64,000 bases of DNA from Glandiceps talaboti (lineage: Eukaryota; Hemichordata; Enteropneusta; Spengelidae): NCBI RefSeq assembly GCF_964340395.1, contig NC_135562.1, positions 9,447,634 to 9,511,633 of the forward strand. The letters run 5' to 3'. Below the pieces are notes generated by a model. It searched no databases. It was not told the DNA's origin and worked only from the letters and a program-made list of their open reading frames with translations. A program made the translations under genes and the position numbers. Positions 25,504-50,634 of the stretch are shown in pieces. Position 1 is the stretch's first letter, and every line of letters begins with the position of its first letter.

Positions 25504-25747
25504 AAAATGGGATACACACACACACTTGTGGGTTAATATTCTATTCAAGGATTGCCATAACACAAATTAATGACGTTATCAGGTAGTTAAGTTACGAATA
25601 AAAAAAAAAAACACTCACCGGCGTGTTGCATCTATGTAGACGCCGGTGACGGTATTTCACAAATATTCGTAGCTACCTATGCTAATAACGTCATTATTTT
25701 GTATTATGACCATCCTTGAATAGAATATAAGCCCACAAGTGACTGTG
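25504..25747. mobile_element. Inverted-repeat MITE A, copy 1
   Basis: The left arm cacttgtgggttaatattct (about 25523) pairs with agaatataagcccacaagtg at the right end. Inner motifs include GACGTTAT/ATAACGTC and a GTCACCGGCGTC hairpin with CACCGGCG. Related copies lie at 36975-37104, 37282-37467 and 50840-51145. The left flank aaaatgggatacacacaca is shared with the 50840 copy, so the true end may lie there. Confidence 0.75.
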
Positions 25748-26011
25748 GCTACATAATAACCGATAGGTTACTTTTTATATATTGATCAATCAGGGGATTG
25801 TTAGATAGTAGAATGATTTGACATATAAACGTACCAAACCACGTGATCAGTTTATCATAAAAAGATCATCAGGTGGAAGAAGATGTAGTTCTAAATACAA
25901 AACATGTTTCCATGGATACGAGGCATAGTTTTGAAACAAGTAGCCATTGCATTGTGACATGAAATCCATGGAGGAACAGTATATTGCATTTGTATATTAA
26001 GACGAGCAGGT

Positions 26012-37698
<11,687 letters not shown>

Positions 37699-39860
37699 GA
37701 TTCATCAAGTGTGCTTGTTTTATCTTCGTCCATCTGTGCACTTTAATACAAGTGTGGTTTAACTATACCAGGTACAAAGTTCGCTGCTCCGACAATGGAT
37801 CACATACACCCGTGCGTAAGTTGAGGGCGTGATAATATTTCGGCAGAGTAATAGGTGAACATAATATATATATATTATATATAATATTGCAGCTGGGGAT
37901 GCTCATAATTTATCGCTCCCCACAACATATTTATTTGGTTGACAAGTTCCTACTATTATAGAATATTATGATACATGCATACATGCATAAATACATACAT
38001 ACATACATACATACATACATACATACATACATACATACATACATACATGTTTATGCATACATGCATGTACGCACACACACACACACACTTCATGAAATAT
38101 ATATTGAAAACAGTTACTATGGCAATTATCTTTCAATTTTACCGAAATAATTTGTTATTATAAATTGCAATATCTTTTGAACAATAATGTAAATGTGTAT
38201 CGTGTCATCATGATTTTATTTTTGAGTACTTCGATACGATATCCATAGTGGCTTGAATACTGTTGTTCAGATGATTAATCTATTTATCATTATGGCTTTT
38301 AAAAAAAACGAAATCCACCTAAGTATGTACCCTTACTATACGTTAATTGTTTATGGGTTTTTTTGATAAAAGAAAAACATATTTTCTGATATTTTCCCGT
38401 TCTGACATGCCATTTTTAATGGTCTACTAATGAATAAGCTTAGTATGTTACACTTTGCTGTCATGTTTTGGAGCAATTTGGTATTTTTTTGTAAAATCTC
38501 CATTTAATAGAATTCGGTTTAGTTTTTGATTTAATGTACTTAATTAAGTTAAAGTGTCTCGTTAGACGCTATATCTTTTTCCGGGTACTTCACTCAGCAA
38601 ATTTTGAATTCAAACAACAAAATACTTCTGATGTTACAATTTCGCTTTTCTCCGTTTTAAGCATTGGAAAAATAACACGATTACAGTTAATTGTGTGAAT
38701 TTGTCTTTTAACAAAGTCGTGTGTCCATGAAGAAAACAAAAATGTGGAAAAATGGAATTTAAAAATGGCACATTTATACTGAGTATGAGATGTACACAAG
38801 AGTTAACTAATCACTAGGGATGATCATAGCGGGATTTGTCACGGTTTGATTCAAACGACCTACCTGAATAACGTGTCCGTACTACGTAAATACCAGTGAT
38901 AACGTCGAACCAGAAGTATATGAATCAAAAAGCCATGGCGATTAGATGTAGCCAAAACCTGTGATAACGTGTTAGTGTGTCGCCCTCTGGTATAGATGTA
39001 TTCCGACGTCAGTGAAATGACATAGCAAACAGATGTTTCTTTCACAGAGAAATAATTGATAATTTGTTTCCCGGCCTAAGTCAGTCCCTTCTTGGAGGTC
39101 GTTAAATTGCAATGCGACGTCATAAATTTTTGGAACACATTGGTCAAGCAAGACAAAAATAGTTGAGGTGTAAAGAACTGTCTTTATTCTTGATAACATC
39201 TACTGAGACACGTGTTTGATCGGAAATACACCTCGCATGCATGGGTGAGGTTCAAGAGGTTAAGAATATATTAAAGGGAGTGAGGTATCAAAGGGGTATT
39301 TGCTTAAACACACCCATGGAACGTTTTTACATTTTAGCATAAACAGTTTGAGAAGATATATGGCGTGACTTAAGGGGTTTGGTGTTGTTGTGACCTTTAA
39401 AGGGAAGTGCTTCCTTTCCTCCAACACATATTCAAAAGACATGACACATATACAAAACATAATGTGCCATCAATGTCACACCGATGTCGAAACATGATAT
39501 GTATTAATTATTCTGCTATCATATCACATGCTGGTAACAGCTGTCATGTTCAGTACTGTACCCGACATGTCGACAATAAACACGTACTCCCTGTTAAATA
39601 TTCACCGACCTGTTCTAAATATGAATCATTTTAGGACAGTTGAATTAAATCGGACACCATACATTTATATACAAGTTAAAACTAAAGCATGTGGATAAAA
39701 TTGAACAAGCCAACTTGATCATTAATTGCATATTCTATTCTATTTGTCATTTCTAAACATGTACAGTTCAAATTATCTACCGGTAGTTGGACTGATCTAG
39801 AACCCTGCAAGGAACTAATGTTTAGCAGGAGAAGCTAGTCCACTCACAAAAAGGCCTAAC
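37699..39860. other. Intergenic DNA upstream of MFSD2
   Basis: This should include the MFSD2 promoter and 5' UTR. I see no decisive TATA box or 5' UTR exon. An AT repeat near 37866-37886 and a (CATA)n array at 37993-38048 are the only clear structures. Confidence 0.5.
37993..38048. repeat. (CATA)n microsatellite
   Basis: About 13 units, followed by a short CA block at 38072-38088. Confidence 0.95.
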
Positions 39861-39875
39861 TCATATTCTCTTCAA

Positions 39876-40000
39876 ACTTCAGTTGACTCCCACTCCAACA
39901 ACGCATGAAGTTCAAGCTTCTTCTGATTACGTTCATGACACTGCATAGCTTAGCTCCACCAAATCTGTCTAATTTAGTCGCCTGGTAGTCACCTGACAGA
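39876..40000 (+). pseudogene. LINE reverse-transcriptase 3' fragment (L2/CR1-like)
   Basis: One frame reads LPLQQRMKFKLLLITF followed by MTLHSLAPPNLSNLV. This is the highly conserved region at the end of L2/CR1-type reverse transcriptases, usually LHWLPVxxRIxFKxLLL...LAPPYL. The Trp before LP is a TGA stop and another stop follows, so it is a dead fragment. Confidence 0.7.
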
Positions 40001-40842
40001 CAACGTTTTAACTAAAAAGTAACACCAGTATATCATTTTTTTTTTTGCGTTTAGATGGATTTTGGTAGCTAGGATGTGACTTGACGTGACGCTTGATGAT
40101 GCATGTACATGTCAAAGGTCAATCTATTCATTCTACAAGACAGCGACGCCAAGGACACTTGTGTTTCATTTGTGTAACATTTCTGTTATGTGTCTAAACT
40201 TAATATTGCAACACTTAAATTTGATTAAAAACAAATCCAAGTCCTCAGGAAATTGTTATGTAAATCACAATTTTGCCTCATGAGGATTCTGCTATTTTCA
40301 ACTGACTGGGATGGATGGTGGATGGGGGGGGGGGGGGTGACGGAGTCGGTGTTTTGAGATGAGCTAGGTTTTTCAGATGCAGATTCAAGCGATGCTTTGA
40401 TCAGTTTGTTTATGCCTGTGAAAGAGTATTCACACGGCATATGGCAATATAACTAACTTTTCGGCACCTACAAAGACAGTTTTTATTATCTAATACTGAT
40501 AAAATAACGTTCTTATCATCACCATTTCTAGACAACTGTTGCAATTAAATAAAATGAAAAATCTACCTACCACACCTATTATAAAATTTAGCGTACTCGG
40601 AACCACACAATTTTTTTTATTAGGCCTTATCAGGAAAGGAAGGACAAGGACTGTTTAATACTTGCCAAAATTGTGATAAGAATGTTATGAGAATAGAATG
40701 GAAAGTTTAAATAAGAAAGTATTTCAGGTCACAGAATTTCTGGTTTTGAATCATCTTCTATCTATCTCATATCACAACGGAAATGGCTCTGTTTGGTGGT
40801 CTGAGGGACTATGGTAATGCCAGAACTTTTCAAAAGTTCCAA

Positions 40843-41094
40843 TTTCCGGTTCCAAGATGCATTGCGCGTCTCTCCATACAATGCCATGTATTCTGTAAGC
40901 GCGGTAAAATCCCACTCTGTCATCGATGGCGTTCCGTCTTTGTTCTATAAAATCACCCATAATATAAAGAGGTCAACATGTCTTACCATCATTTCCTGAT
41001 GAAAATATTATTTCAAATGTAATAAAGACAAAACAAGACTAAATCTAACAACGTAAGCGACGTCCTCTCGCGCAATGCATCTTGGAACCGGAAA
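40843..41094. mobile_element. Inverted-repeat element G
   Basis: 40843-40868 (ttccggttccaagatgcatt core) is matched almost perfectly in reverse by 41069-41094 (aatgcatcttggaaccggaa). About 200 bp of non-coding interior. A short non-autonomous transposon is likely. No second copy was seen in the window. Confidence 0.6.
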
Positions 41095-42431
41095 ATCGAC
41101 TACGGCCAACAATTCTTCTTAACATATCGTCTGACTCAATAGTGTGTGTGCAGAATTTAACTACGGATGATCTGTCAACTTTAATGACACACATAAAGTC
41201 ACACAAAAGACATCAATGAGTTGATCAAATTTTATTTGAAAAGAAACTGATATTTACTACTCATAAAATAAATATGTCGACTTAAAGGTTAAATCTTTAA
41301 TCGACATCAGAGCTGAAAACTTAAAAATAAAATGAACGCGTGTTTATGTGACTTATAAAGAACCTCCACCAGAATACTCCTCGCGTGAAAACAAATCAAT
41401 CCACGTGGATTTGAAATTGGCCGATGAATTTGTTTATTTCATAGTTTATCTGCTATTTTCTACAATGTAAATTAAGTGTACTACTTAAAAATCTGGTTTC
41501 TTTCTAAATCAACTTTAATTGTTGGTTTAAATGTTAACGAGCAACCTCAGACTTGTTATGGCTACCTAATTAAATATTAATGATTTAGTTCTGCGGAGCG
41601 CCCTCAGGCGCCAACTTGGAGGATTCGTTTGCCCAAGGATCAATACTTGCGCCCTCAAGCGGTGAACATTGGGAATTGCCAATCTCTGATACAAAAAGAT
41701 ACCATCATTGACTGTGCAAGTATTGGCCTGAGGGCGCTAGGCAAAAGTAAGTTATTAATAATTGATAAGGTAGCCATAGTAACGTCTACATTTGTTGAAC
41801 AATAAGTCCAACAATAAAAATGATTTAGAGAGAAAAAACATGAAAATCCGCTTTTCAAATAGTTCAGTTTATCTAAAAGTGACAACAGCTTTGTGGAAAA
41901 AAGGAATAAAATAATATTAAATATAACTAGAAACCAATTTCATAGATTAATTTCAAAACTCTCCACATGTTCTTAAACACTATCTCTTACAAGGGCTATT
42001 CTCAAATAATAGTATGCCTAAATTATCAAATGTCTCCAGGACAAGAATTTCTTCAACAGTACTTTATGCTAACAAAAAAGTGAACCAAGTTATTGTATTA
42101 TTGTAAAGTCCCATTTTTAAAAATTGAAAATAAAATAAAATAAATGAAAATTCCCACGTTATAAATTCTGTAAGAAGTTTTGAATATCTCTTCACAGTTT
42201 AATGTTTTCTTTGCTCACAAACATACGGTTTCACTTCAGAGGGTATTGTACACCGTTCTGCCTATAAAATATTTGTTGGGCAAAAAGTCTACAAAAACTC
42301 AGAGACGCCTTGGAGAAATAACTCGTTGTAGTCACGCCAACCACACTCAGTGGATAGAGGTAACCCAGACTCAGAGGTGTACTGAGACTGACAAAGATTG
42401 TTCATTCATTCAATTCGCTGATTTGTCTGTC
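41095..42431. other. Non-coding DNA downstream of the METTL24-like gene
   Basis: No exon is supported. 41595-41745 has AGCGCCCTCAGGC near its left end and GCCTGAGGGCGCT near its right end, an inverted pair with a third GCGCCCTCA between them. The METTL24-like 3' UTR should lie at the right end of this stretch. Confidence 0.5.
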
Positions 42432-45157
42432 TTAGTTTGCGTTTATAAAATTGGTGTTCACCCATGATAGATCGTAGCAACAACGACGCATACCAGCGTA
42501 TTTTCCAAAGTCTTTTAGTGGGACAGCTTCGTTGGGATGGATATACCACAACTCAAAGCCGTGGTATTTCATCATCATTTTAGTATCATTGTACGTTTTC
42601 CAAAGTCTTTTCTTCCCGAGCTTCGGCGACAAGTGAACTTCAAAAACGAGTTGTTTGACGTTCTTCAGAACACCACTTTCAAGCATTTGTGGAAAGACGT
42701 TATACTCATTACCTTCAACATCCATTTTGAGGACATCAATAATCTCCTACAAACATAAACAGTTGTAGATTATTAGTAAATCAAAATAGTAATCGTAGTT
42801 TCTCGAGGAAACTGGGAGAAATTATGGCCCCAAATATACTAGTCTAGCTGCGAGACCTCGGATGTTCTACCGATACAATACGACACACGAACGAACCTCG
42901 CTATCGAGGATGGTTCGGACAAGCCCTCACTGCGAACTTCTTCGTTCGCTTATCGTATCGGAAGAAAGCCCGAACGTCTAGCAGCAAGACGACAAATATA
43001 CTGGCCTGCTGTGCACTCTGCCACTCCGTTCAGTGAAAGTTCTTTTTCTATTGATATAGTAATTGTACATGCGAGGGTGGGGGCAGGTGTTGGTTTATCT
43101 TCTATTTAGCATATTATTATCAACTTATCATCTGTTTAGATCAGCAAGTATGGGTGTAGTAAAGGATAAACTGCATACGAGACGAAGTATTAAGTAAAAC
43201 CAGATCACAGACTTTTATTTTCCTTGTCTGTGGTTTCATGAAAATCCTGAGTCCAAAAAATGTCTAAATCGTGAGCAAGCGTGAAACTGACATGACGGAG
43301 CTGGTATTACATATCTTTTGATACATGATGTATGGTGTATTTGTATTTCTTTTCAACCTAAACCAGTTTTTTTCTATATCGCCTTGTAACGTTCTTTTAG
43401 TGTTCTGAGTACACATGTATCATGAAAAGTTGAGAACAACACGTCTACGTATGTAATACAGCAGGTCGACGTCAACATGTGCGCTCGTACTAGAAGTAGT
43501 ACCTGACTGACCCATTGGAAATACGCGTTCACTTTTCCTCCCGTTTTTGTTCCTAAAGCTATTTTGCTCACGCTCACAGTATAGTGTACCATCTTATTTC
43601 AATTCTGGCCAGTTTCACAATAATGAATGTTATTGATGCAACAAACTTTAGTACATAGATCGTGTTCTACGTACTACATCATGTATTTACATCATACATG
43701 TTCTACCGACCGACCGATCGACCTCGAATATTTCAGGTGTTACGATGAGAAACATAGAATTAAGTGCCTGTGGCCTTACTGATGTATCACGTGATTATAC
43801 TCACATTTTCGTGATGTAACATCCGTGTCATGTTTTGAAGTGTGAGACATTTCCAGGTTTGTATTTCAGTTCTATTTCCTGGACGTGCCATGGCGTATTT
43901 TCTGTCATCAGTGTCTTCAAACCAAAGTCCCATATTAAAGAACCAATTACGCTCTGACCGTTTATGATCACTTAGTCCGATACTGTGTGATGAAATTAAG
44001 ACGTGGTATTCAAAAGTATAGGTAAACAATCAAATATGCAAAAACAAATGTACAAGTAATATTATATTTCTGACGATTAATCATTCACAAATGGTAAAAT
44101 TATGTATACTTCATAATGCTGACAAGCCTTCATAAAAGGCTTAGCCCCCAACTCTTATTTATTGTATGGCAAAGTTATTGTGGAAATATAAATTCGACCA
44201 TTATGAAAATGAAGGTTAACTGTGTCTGGATAGAAACTTTACCTCTAACAATGTGGGTGACACATTTGATTGGCGTCTCTCTGTCTAGAACTCCATAAGT
44301 TATTGAATATTTGTTATTCGACCTTAAAGATGAAGGTCAAGGCCAAAGCTTTAGAGTCAAGCTTGAAAGCTAACCTCTATGATATCTCAGACCACTGAAA
44401 AGACCGTCTTTTTAGTGGTCTGAGATAAAATTTAGGCGCAAACACTTGAATGATGTCTTTAAATACAAAACTTCATAAATCATAGGCGATTGCTATTTGG
44501 CCTTGAATATGAAGGCCAAGGTCAAGGTATAAAAAAGAAACCTTTCATAACATAAGTGTATACATTTGGATAGATTATTTGTGTATTAAACTTCTTGAGT
44601 TATCATTGCAAAACAATTTGTAGATATTTTACCCTCAGACTTCGTAATCTGAGTTTCACCTTGAAAATGTTTCGTCAAGGTGAAAGGTCAATGTCTCATT
44701 AGAAAGCTTACCATTCATTACGCGGGATTACATATCAAACTTTTCGAAATAAATGTAACACGAGTTTTTTTTATCACAAATGTGGCTGCCACTTTGTTAT
44801 AAAGGTCAAGGTTGTGTGTATATATCCCATATGTCTACAACCGTTACAGTATTGTTGTGCAAGAATACAGACCAAAATCATGATTAAAAATAATCCTTCA
44901 TGGTAAATGGTTAGAAAGAAAAGTTCATAAACAAAACAAATATATATGTTATATTGTTTGTTTGTCTGTCTGTCTGGTATGTATGTATGTATGTATGTAT
45001 GTATGTATGTTTGTACTAGTATGTAATTTTGTATGTATGTATGTATATATGTATGTATGTATGTATGTAATTGTGTATGTATGTATGTATGTATGTATGT
45101 ATGTATGTATGTATGTATAGATGGATGTGTGTGTGGGTGGATGGATGGATGGATGTA

Positions 45158-45188
<31 letters not shown>

Positions 45189-47103
45189 ATGTATGTATGT
45201 ATTTAGGAGTACGTATGTGCAACTTACGATGGGTCAAAACTGTAGACGTTACAGCCATATTCTGCCATTTTATCATCAAAAGACCAATTATTACCAATTC
45301 TAGAATAAATCAAAGAGAAAACTAGATTACTCGTTGTGATAGTTACATAAGTTACACATATATATCATGAGAGGTCAGGGGTCAGTACATACGATGTCAA
45401 AGAATTTTTACAAAAAGGCAAGCTTTAACAGTGAATGCATTTAAATAAGGATTCATTAGGGTGATTATTTTGGGTACGGACCCAAAAATCAATTTGATTT
45501 GGAGATATTGCACCATATGTGTATACACCATGAGAACTGCTTCGCAAATATGTTAATTTGCAGTTTATTGTTTTTGTTTGAGCTCATTTGCATATCTTAA
45601 ATTATAACTCTGCTTTAGATCTTAGCAGTGATAAAGTTACCTTTTTTTGGAATCTAGAATTTTTAGATCTTGTTGTAATATATGCTAATTATATTCTATG
45701 AAAATATATAATGAAGTTTGCGGACATGCGCAGAGCACTTTCTACTCACCCTATCGAATACACAAGACAAGAGCTTGGGTTAAGACCAACGTCAGTACAG
45801 ATATTCCATCCGCCATCCTTTTCATCCCCCATCCTTACACTACCTTTGCACTCAACGGTCTCAGTCAAAACGAAATCCATGAGATCTCCGACAATTTTAT
45901 CAAGCTCCATGGCATCATAAGCTTCATTGAACAATTCTTCAGGTGGAAGTGGGTGATTGCTGTATTCCATCTTTGCCGGGATCTTTTCGGGGATCTTTTC
46001 GGGAATCTTTTCCGGGACCTTTTCCTTGATGGGGTAGGCCTAGGAAGATGAATCGTCACACATAATTTTATAACTTTTTTTTTGTAAAGGCAGAAAGTTC
46101 TCGTTATGTTTCAGAATTTCGATAATGGTAAAACTTTTTTCAACATTCAAAATTACGCGATTCGATTCCATCCTACCAAAATGCTACCGACTGTATTATG
46201 CTACACAATTTACCTGAGTATTTATTAATTGTTATATTCAACTTTTTATGCTCAATGTTTTAGCAAATCCATATTTTCCAATTTTACCATTTTCATAAAT
46301 AATACTTGGTGATGTATGGGGAAGGCGCGCGATACAACTTGGAAACGGCATGCAACACACAGGTCTATTTTGGCATGAAATGAACGTACTGGATTCTTCA
46401 TAGAAGCATGGAATGGAGGTATACCTCCATCACCGAAGTGAACTTGGCTGCAAGTTCCAGTCGCATGTGATCTAAAAGTGACGTAACTGCAGACAAGGAC
46501 ATCTGTGACGTAACATTCAGTGTAGTACCGATTAACATGACACTAGGCAGATATAAAACCACTTCTATTCATTAATAAGTACTTGAATGTACAATGCGGT
46601 ACATTTTCTCCATTTATTAGTGAAAATTTCCATTTTCTTCTAGTACAACTTGACAAATGCCATTTAATTTTAGAATCGTACACTTTAAATCTAGTTGTAA
46701 CGTGTCACTTGAATAAATACAATAGACATAATTATTCACGACATGGTTATCAGCAGGGAGCAGACGTCGCCAATCACGGCTGAATGGTGGGAGCGGGACT
46801 CAACTTGTCCATGTCACCAAATCTTTCCAGCATCATTTTTGATAACAATTAAATCACCATAATTTACTGTCCAGATCAGAGTATAGGTTTACCCCGTATT
46901 AGACTAATATTCAAACTCCAAGACGGTGTCAATTACACCAATACATACCACGTTTTTTTCTCAATGGTCAATATGATTTCACAACGGTGGACAATGGAAT
47001 GGTAGGGAATCGAAAATGGCTACTAAATATGTTTCGAAATTTTGTTTTATACTTTTTAACCCACAAGGTGTCATGTGAGCTTTAAAAATAAAGCAAACTT
47101 TGA

Positions 47104-47168
<65 letters not shown>

Positions 47169-49392
47169 TTTAAGAGAAACATTTAAAATATTGTTTTCTT
47201 GGTTCAATCAACTTATTGTCAAAATGAATGAAATTTGTAGAAGCATTACCTACTGTCTACACCTGAATGCATTAGTGGAAGCTATAACAATTGAAAATGG
47301 TGTACAATTAGATTATTAATACACTTACACTGCACTATTTGTAACATACCATACTATACTGCAGAGCATAATAACACAAAGTGGTATATGTACCGTACAC
47401 AGTAGCTTTATTAGAAATTAGTTTGTGTATAGAGGTATATCGTACATGTTACTTTCTGTCAACATATGGTATATTTGTAAAGACCAATTTTAATAAAAAC
47501 TCGCGACCGTATTTACTGCTTGAAACGAGTTTTCCATGGATTTATGCTGTGTACTGAGACATCCTTAGGATCCATAGATTCCGGATAAACATGTGTACAA
47601 AGAGAAATGTACCAAATGTGATTTATGCTCTTACAGTATTCAATTATATTAAAATGAAATGTATGCATGGTGCATTCTCACAAGCCAGAGTGATGATTTC
47701 TACCACTACATTTTGAATGTGGGAGGCTAGTTAAGAACGTTGCCGTAAAACAGGCCGTGGTTTTGCAACGATGGCATGGTGTAGATGGTCAATTTGTCAT
47801 GGGTCATCAGAGTTAAAGGGGTCGGTTAGTGAAGATCTATATGTTGAATTCTTAAACACCCCTCCTCCCCAGTCAGTTAAATTACGAGACCATAGTTAGT
47901 TAGCCATAGTCTCCTCGTTTACAATTAAAAAATCAACTTGATTTAGACCCCCCCCCCACAAAAAAAAGACAATAAGAAGAAGCTTTTCAAATCGTTCACT
48001 GTATTTCTAAAAGTCACATGACACCGCAAAGAAAGTAACCCTCTTTAGGTCAACTCCATGTAAAAGACAGTGGCCTTGGCAGGGTTGTTGGCTTTAGTTA
48101 TTACCATACAGATGATTCACCAGTGAGTGGCAACTAAATCGAAGCAACGATGGCCATGCAATTACTAAATCGAAGTATCGATTTTGACATTAAAGTAAGT
48201 GCCTATAAAGCGACTTGAATTCCCACAGTACAATGTCGCCCCCTGTACCGCAATGGTCTTACCCACAACTCTCTCTGATTGCTAAGCTGAGAGGTTCCTT
48301 ATTTTATAACATCTTAAATAACCTATATTTCTCAACATTTTAAGCATAATAATTACGTATTGTAGCAAACGTACGGTTAGGAATCAAAAATAAAATTCTA
48401 AATTTTGTATAAAAATGTACTAACAACTAAATTAACCATGTACTCTGAATAAAACACTTTTAAATGTCAAAGTATCACTAACCTGGGTAGTCAGTGTGTA
48501 TGATGAGTTTTAATATGTAAATTTCTTTTGTTATACCTATTCAAATAAATCTATATCTTTGACAGAGTCATAACAGGTGCATATATTTTCCTTAGTTTCG
48601 TTGCAAATATTGTACACGTCTTTCAAGAAAAATCTGTTGACAAATTTGTAAAATTGCTACTCCTGCAATAAATCATTGATACCAGAACAGGCGAAAATGG
48701 GTATTCAGAAACTCATCAGTGTGTGTGCGTGTGTGTGTGTGTGACAAGATGTGCCGAAACGACGGTGCTGAAACGTCCTAAGCACAGCTAATTATTTACG
48801 ACTTTAGGTGGAATACAAACATTCTCGTAAACAACAGCTGTTATTTGTTCCGCGACACTGCGAAATAACGCCTCTTGGACGGTGCCGTAAAAAGGCCGTG
48901 ATTTACGACGATGAATACAAACTATTTTCAAAATTTTTGGGCGTAGCCCATGTCACGGATTTTTGCAATTTAGTGGTTCAAGTTTCATTATGTAAGTTTA
49001 CCAAATAGTCATTTACCTTGACTGTTTCGACATTTTGATTATCTTCAACTCTGTTGAATTGACGCCCAACATTTGGTCGTGTCCTCTTCGTCACTTTAGT
49101 GGTACGAGATCTATCTGAAGATTAAAGAAAATAAACATGGCGACATTACGACAAAACAATAGCACTCGTACAGAATATGTCCGTACGTCCAAATGTGTAA
49201 CTTCGGTTTTTTTCACAAAAGAAGCTAAACCAATACCCAGGGGAGAGGTCTTGAAACCCAACCTACCTGTTGATGAATGTGGCTCTTACCTTCTAAAATG
49301 ATAAATCCTAACACCATGCATACTATGACAAGAAGTATCAGTACCCTGTCGCCACGAATATTAAAAACCGTTCTCATGGTCCGCATCATCAT
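42432..49392 (-). CDS. METTL24: METTL24-like methyltransferase-domain type II membrane protein
   Basis: Six coding exons on the minus strand: 49392-49290, 49114-49017, 46039-45750, 45299-45228, 43982-43805 and 42746-42432. All phases agree, giving 351 residues (human METTL24 about 366). Residues 17-33 (VLILLVIVCMVLGFIIL) form a signal anchor, so the domain should face the Golgi/ER lumen or outside. A stalk follows with three PEKI(P) repeats at about 76-88. The domain shows GGWNIC, SSCLVYSIGIG, GCNVYSFDPS (the usual acidic SAM-contact loop), NWFFNMGLW, IIDVLKMDVEGNE at about 249-261 and the ending CCYDLSWVN. The last two are hallmarks of the Methyltransf_22/FkbM-like group containing METTL24. 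Substrate and activity are unknown even for the vertebrate protein. The 72-nt exon 4 was found by eye and supplies the FDPS motif. I used the first of three ATG codons. Confidence 0.86.
42846..43005 (-). mobile_element. MITE-like element F, copy 2
   Basis: Reverse-orientation copy of 5521-5690: CCTCGGATGTTC, CGAGGATGGTTCGGACAAG, GCGAACTTCTTCGTTCGCTT, GAAGAAAGCCCGAACG. It lies about 100 bp inside the last METTL24-like intron. Confidence 0.65.
44100..44830. repeat. Diverged tandem repeat of about 120-190 bp with AAGGTCAAGG motifs
   Basis: Four to five degenerate units, each with a cttcataa(g/a)t-type phrase, then tatttg(g/c)cct, then a block near atgaaggtcaaggcc and a gaaagct...acct phrase. 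Clearest at 44265-44450 and 44450-44570. A near-perfect hairpin lies at 44386-44426. It lies in the METTL24-like intron between exons 4 and 5. Confidence 0.55.
44978..45204. repeat. (TATG)n/(GATG)n microsatellite
   Basis: Interrupted GTAT/GGAT repeats that end only about 25 bp from the donor of the 72-nt METTL24-like exon at 45228. Confidence 0.95.
47107..47167. repeat. (GT)n dinucleotide repeat
   Basis: About 30 GT units in METTL24-like intron 2. A shorter GT run is at 48720-48743. Confidence 0.96.
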
Positions 49393-50095
49393 TTCTTACT
49401 GCAGTGATTACACGTAGATTTTCGGATAATACAACTATCCGGTATCCGTGTTAAAACAGATGTCTGGTGTATTAATATATGTCTTGTTTTAAACTGAAAC
49501 TGACAACAGTAAGTCGTTCACCCGGTCGTCCATCGATCCCAAACAAGACAGTGTGCGTTCAACGTGATAGAAGGACTTTGCGCATGTGTAAACGAGTACT
49601 GCAGACAGTGGGGAGGGGTCAAGTTCTGACTGGAATCACTGAGGGGCGGTAATCCAAATTATTCGTGGTACAGCGTTTCAAAAGACGACAAAATCTCTTT
49701 TAAAAACTCTCAATATCAGTTGAAAAAATAATCTTTAGTTACCTTGAAGTATAATTTTAGTTTTAATACCCTACTTGTTTTTACCTGGATATTTAGAAGA
49801 TACTTTCATTAATATTCATGATGCCAACGTCGTGAAATGTACATTTCAACAGTAATTTGTATAAACGTTTGACATGTGTGTACATATCTATGAGCGAAAA
49901 ACGGAGTGACTTTTAATGTTATGTGAAGGCTCTGTCGACTTTTGCTTGGAAAAAATATTAACATTGACGAATTCGAAGGATGTCGATTATGTGAATGATT
50001 AGGGAGGTGAAGCTTATTCAAGTCGGCGGTAATCACCTGTGTTGCCCGCGGGTGAAACCGCTCTTGCCCGCCCGCCAAAACCATTGAAATGGTGG
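49393..50095. other. Upstream region of the METTL24-like gene
   Basis: This should contain the promoter and 5' UTR. No TATA box stands out and no other exon is supported. Confidence 0.45.
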
Positions 50096-50634
50096 TAATG
50101 AAGTTATATTAATGGTAATGAAGTTAATTGATCATCGGCGATTCGACGGATTTTTCCTTGCCAAGTAACTTTAATTGCAAATCGTATTCTCTGGATGAAT
50201 TCAACGATAATGACTCTTTTTTGACACTTAACATCTTTTCAGCTCTTCATCTGAATATTAGATCGATTAGAAGTCACTTCGATGACTTGTCAGCTATTTT
50301 GTCTCTTTTGAAATGTAAATTTTCTGCCATTGGTCTCAGTGAAACCTGGTTGGAACAGGGTGTTGATGTATCATTATATAACCTTCCTTCGTATAATTTT
50401 ATTCAAAAATGTAGAAATGGTTCTAAAGGTGGAGGTGTTGGGCTTTACCTACACGAATCATTATCATATTCTGTCATTGACTCGGTTGCACTCTGTCATT
50501 GTGAAAGCATCTTTGTTGAAACCTTACATGACAATACCAAGGTTATATAATAGGCGTCATTTACCGCAAACCAAACACACCTACTCAGGAATTTCTAACC
50601 AGTTTGGCAGACTGTCTTGATAATTTATGTATAA

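Larger units (their letters stand above)
23608..26011. other. Intergenic DNA downstream of MFSD2
   Basis: No exon is supported. It contains the two inverted-repeat elements listed at 24758 and 25504 and a TGAGGGCGCTAG CTCF-like core at about 25340. AATAAA appears several times by chance in the AT-rich sequence. Confidence 0.5.

Noticed and set aside
40772-40999. Opposed 62-codon frames at 40.8-41.0 kb
   Set aside because: They lie within an inverted-repeat element and have no coding signature.
43374-43592. 72-codon minus-strand frame between the last METTL24-like exons
   Set aside because: The flanking exons join directly in phase (HHEN/EIIDVLKMDVEG), so no coding exon is needed there.
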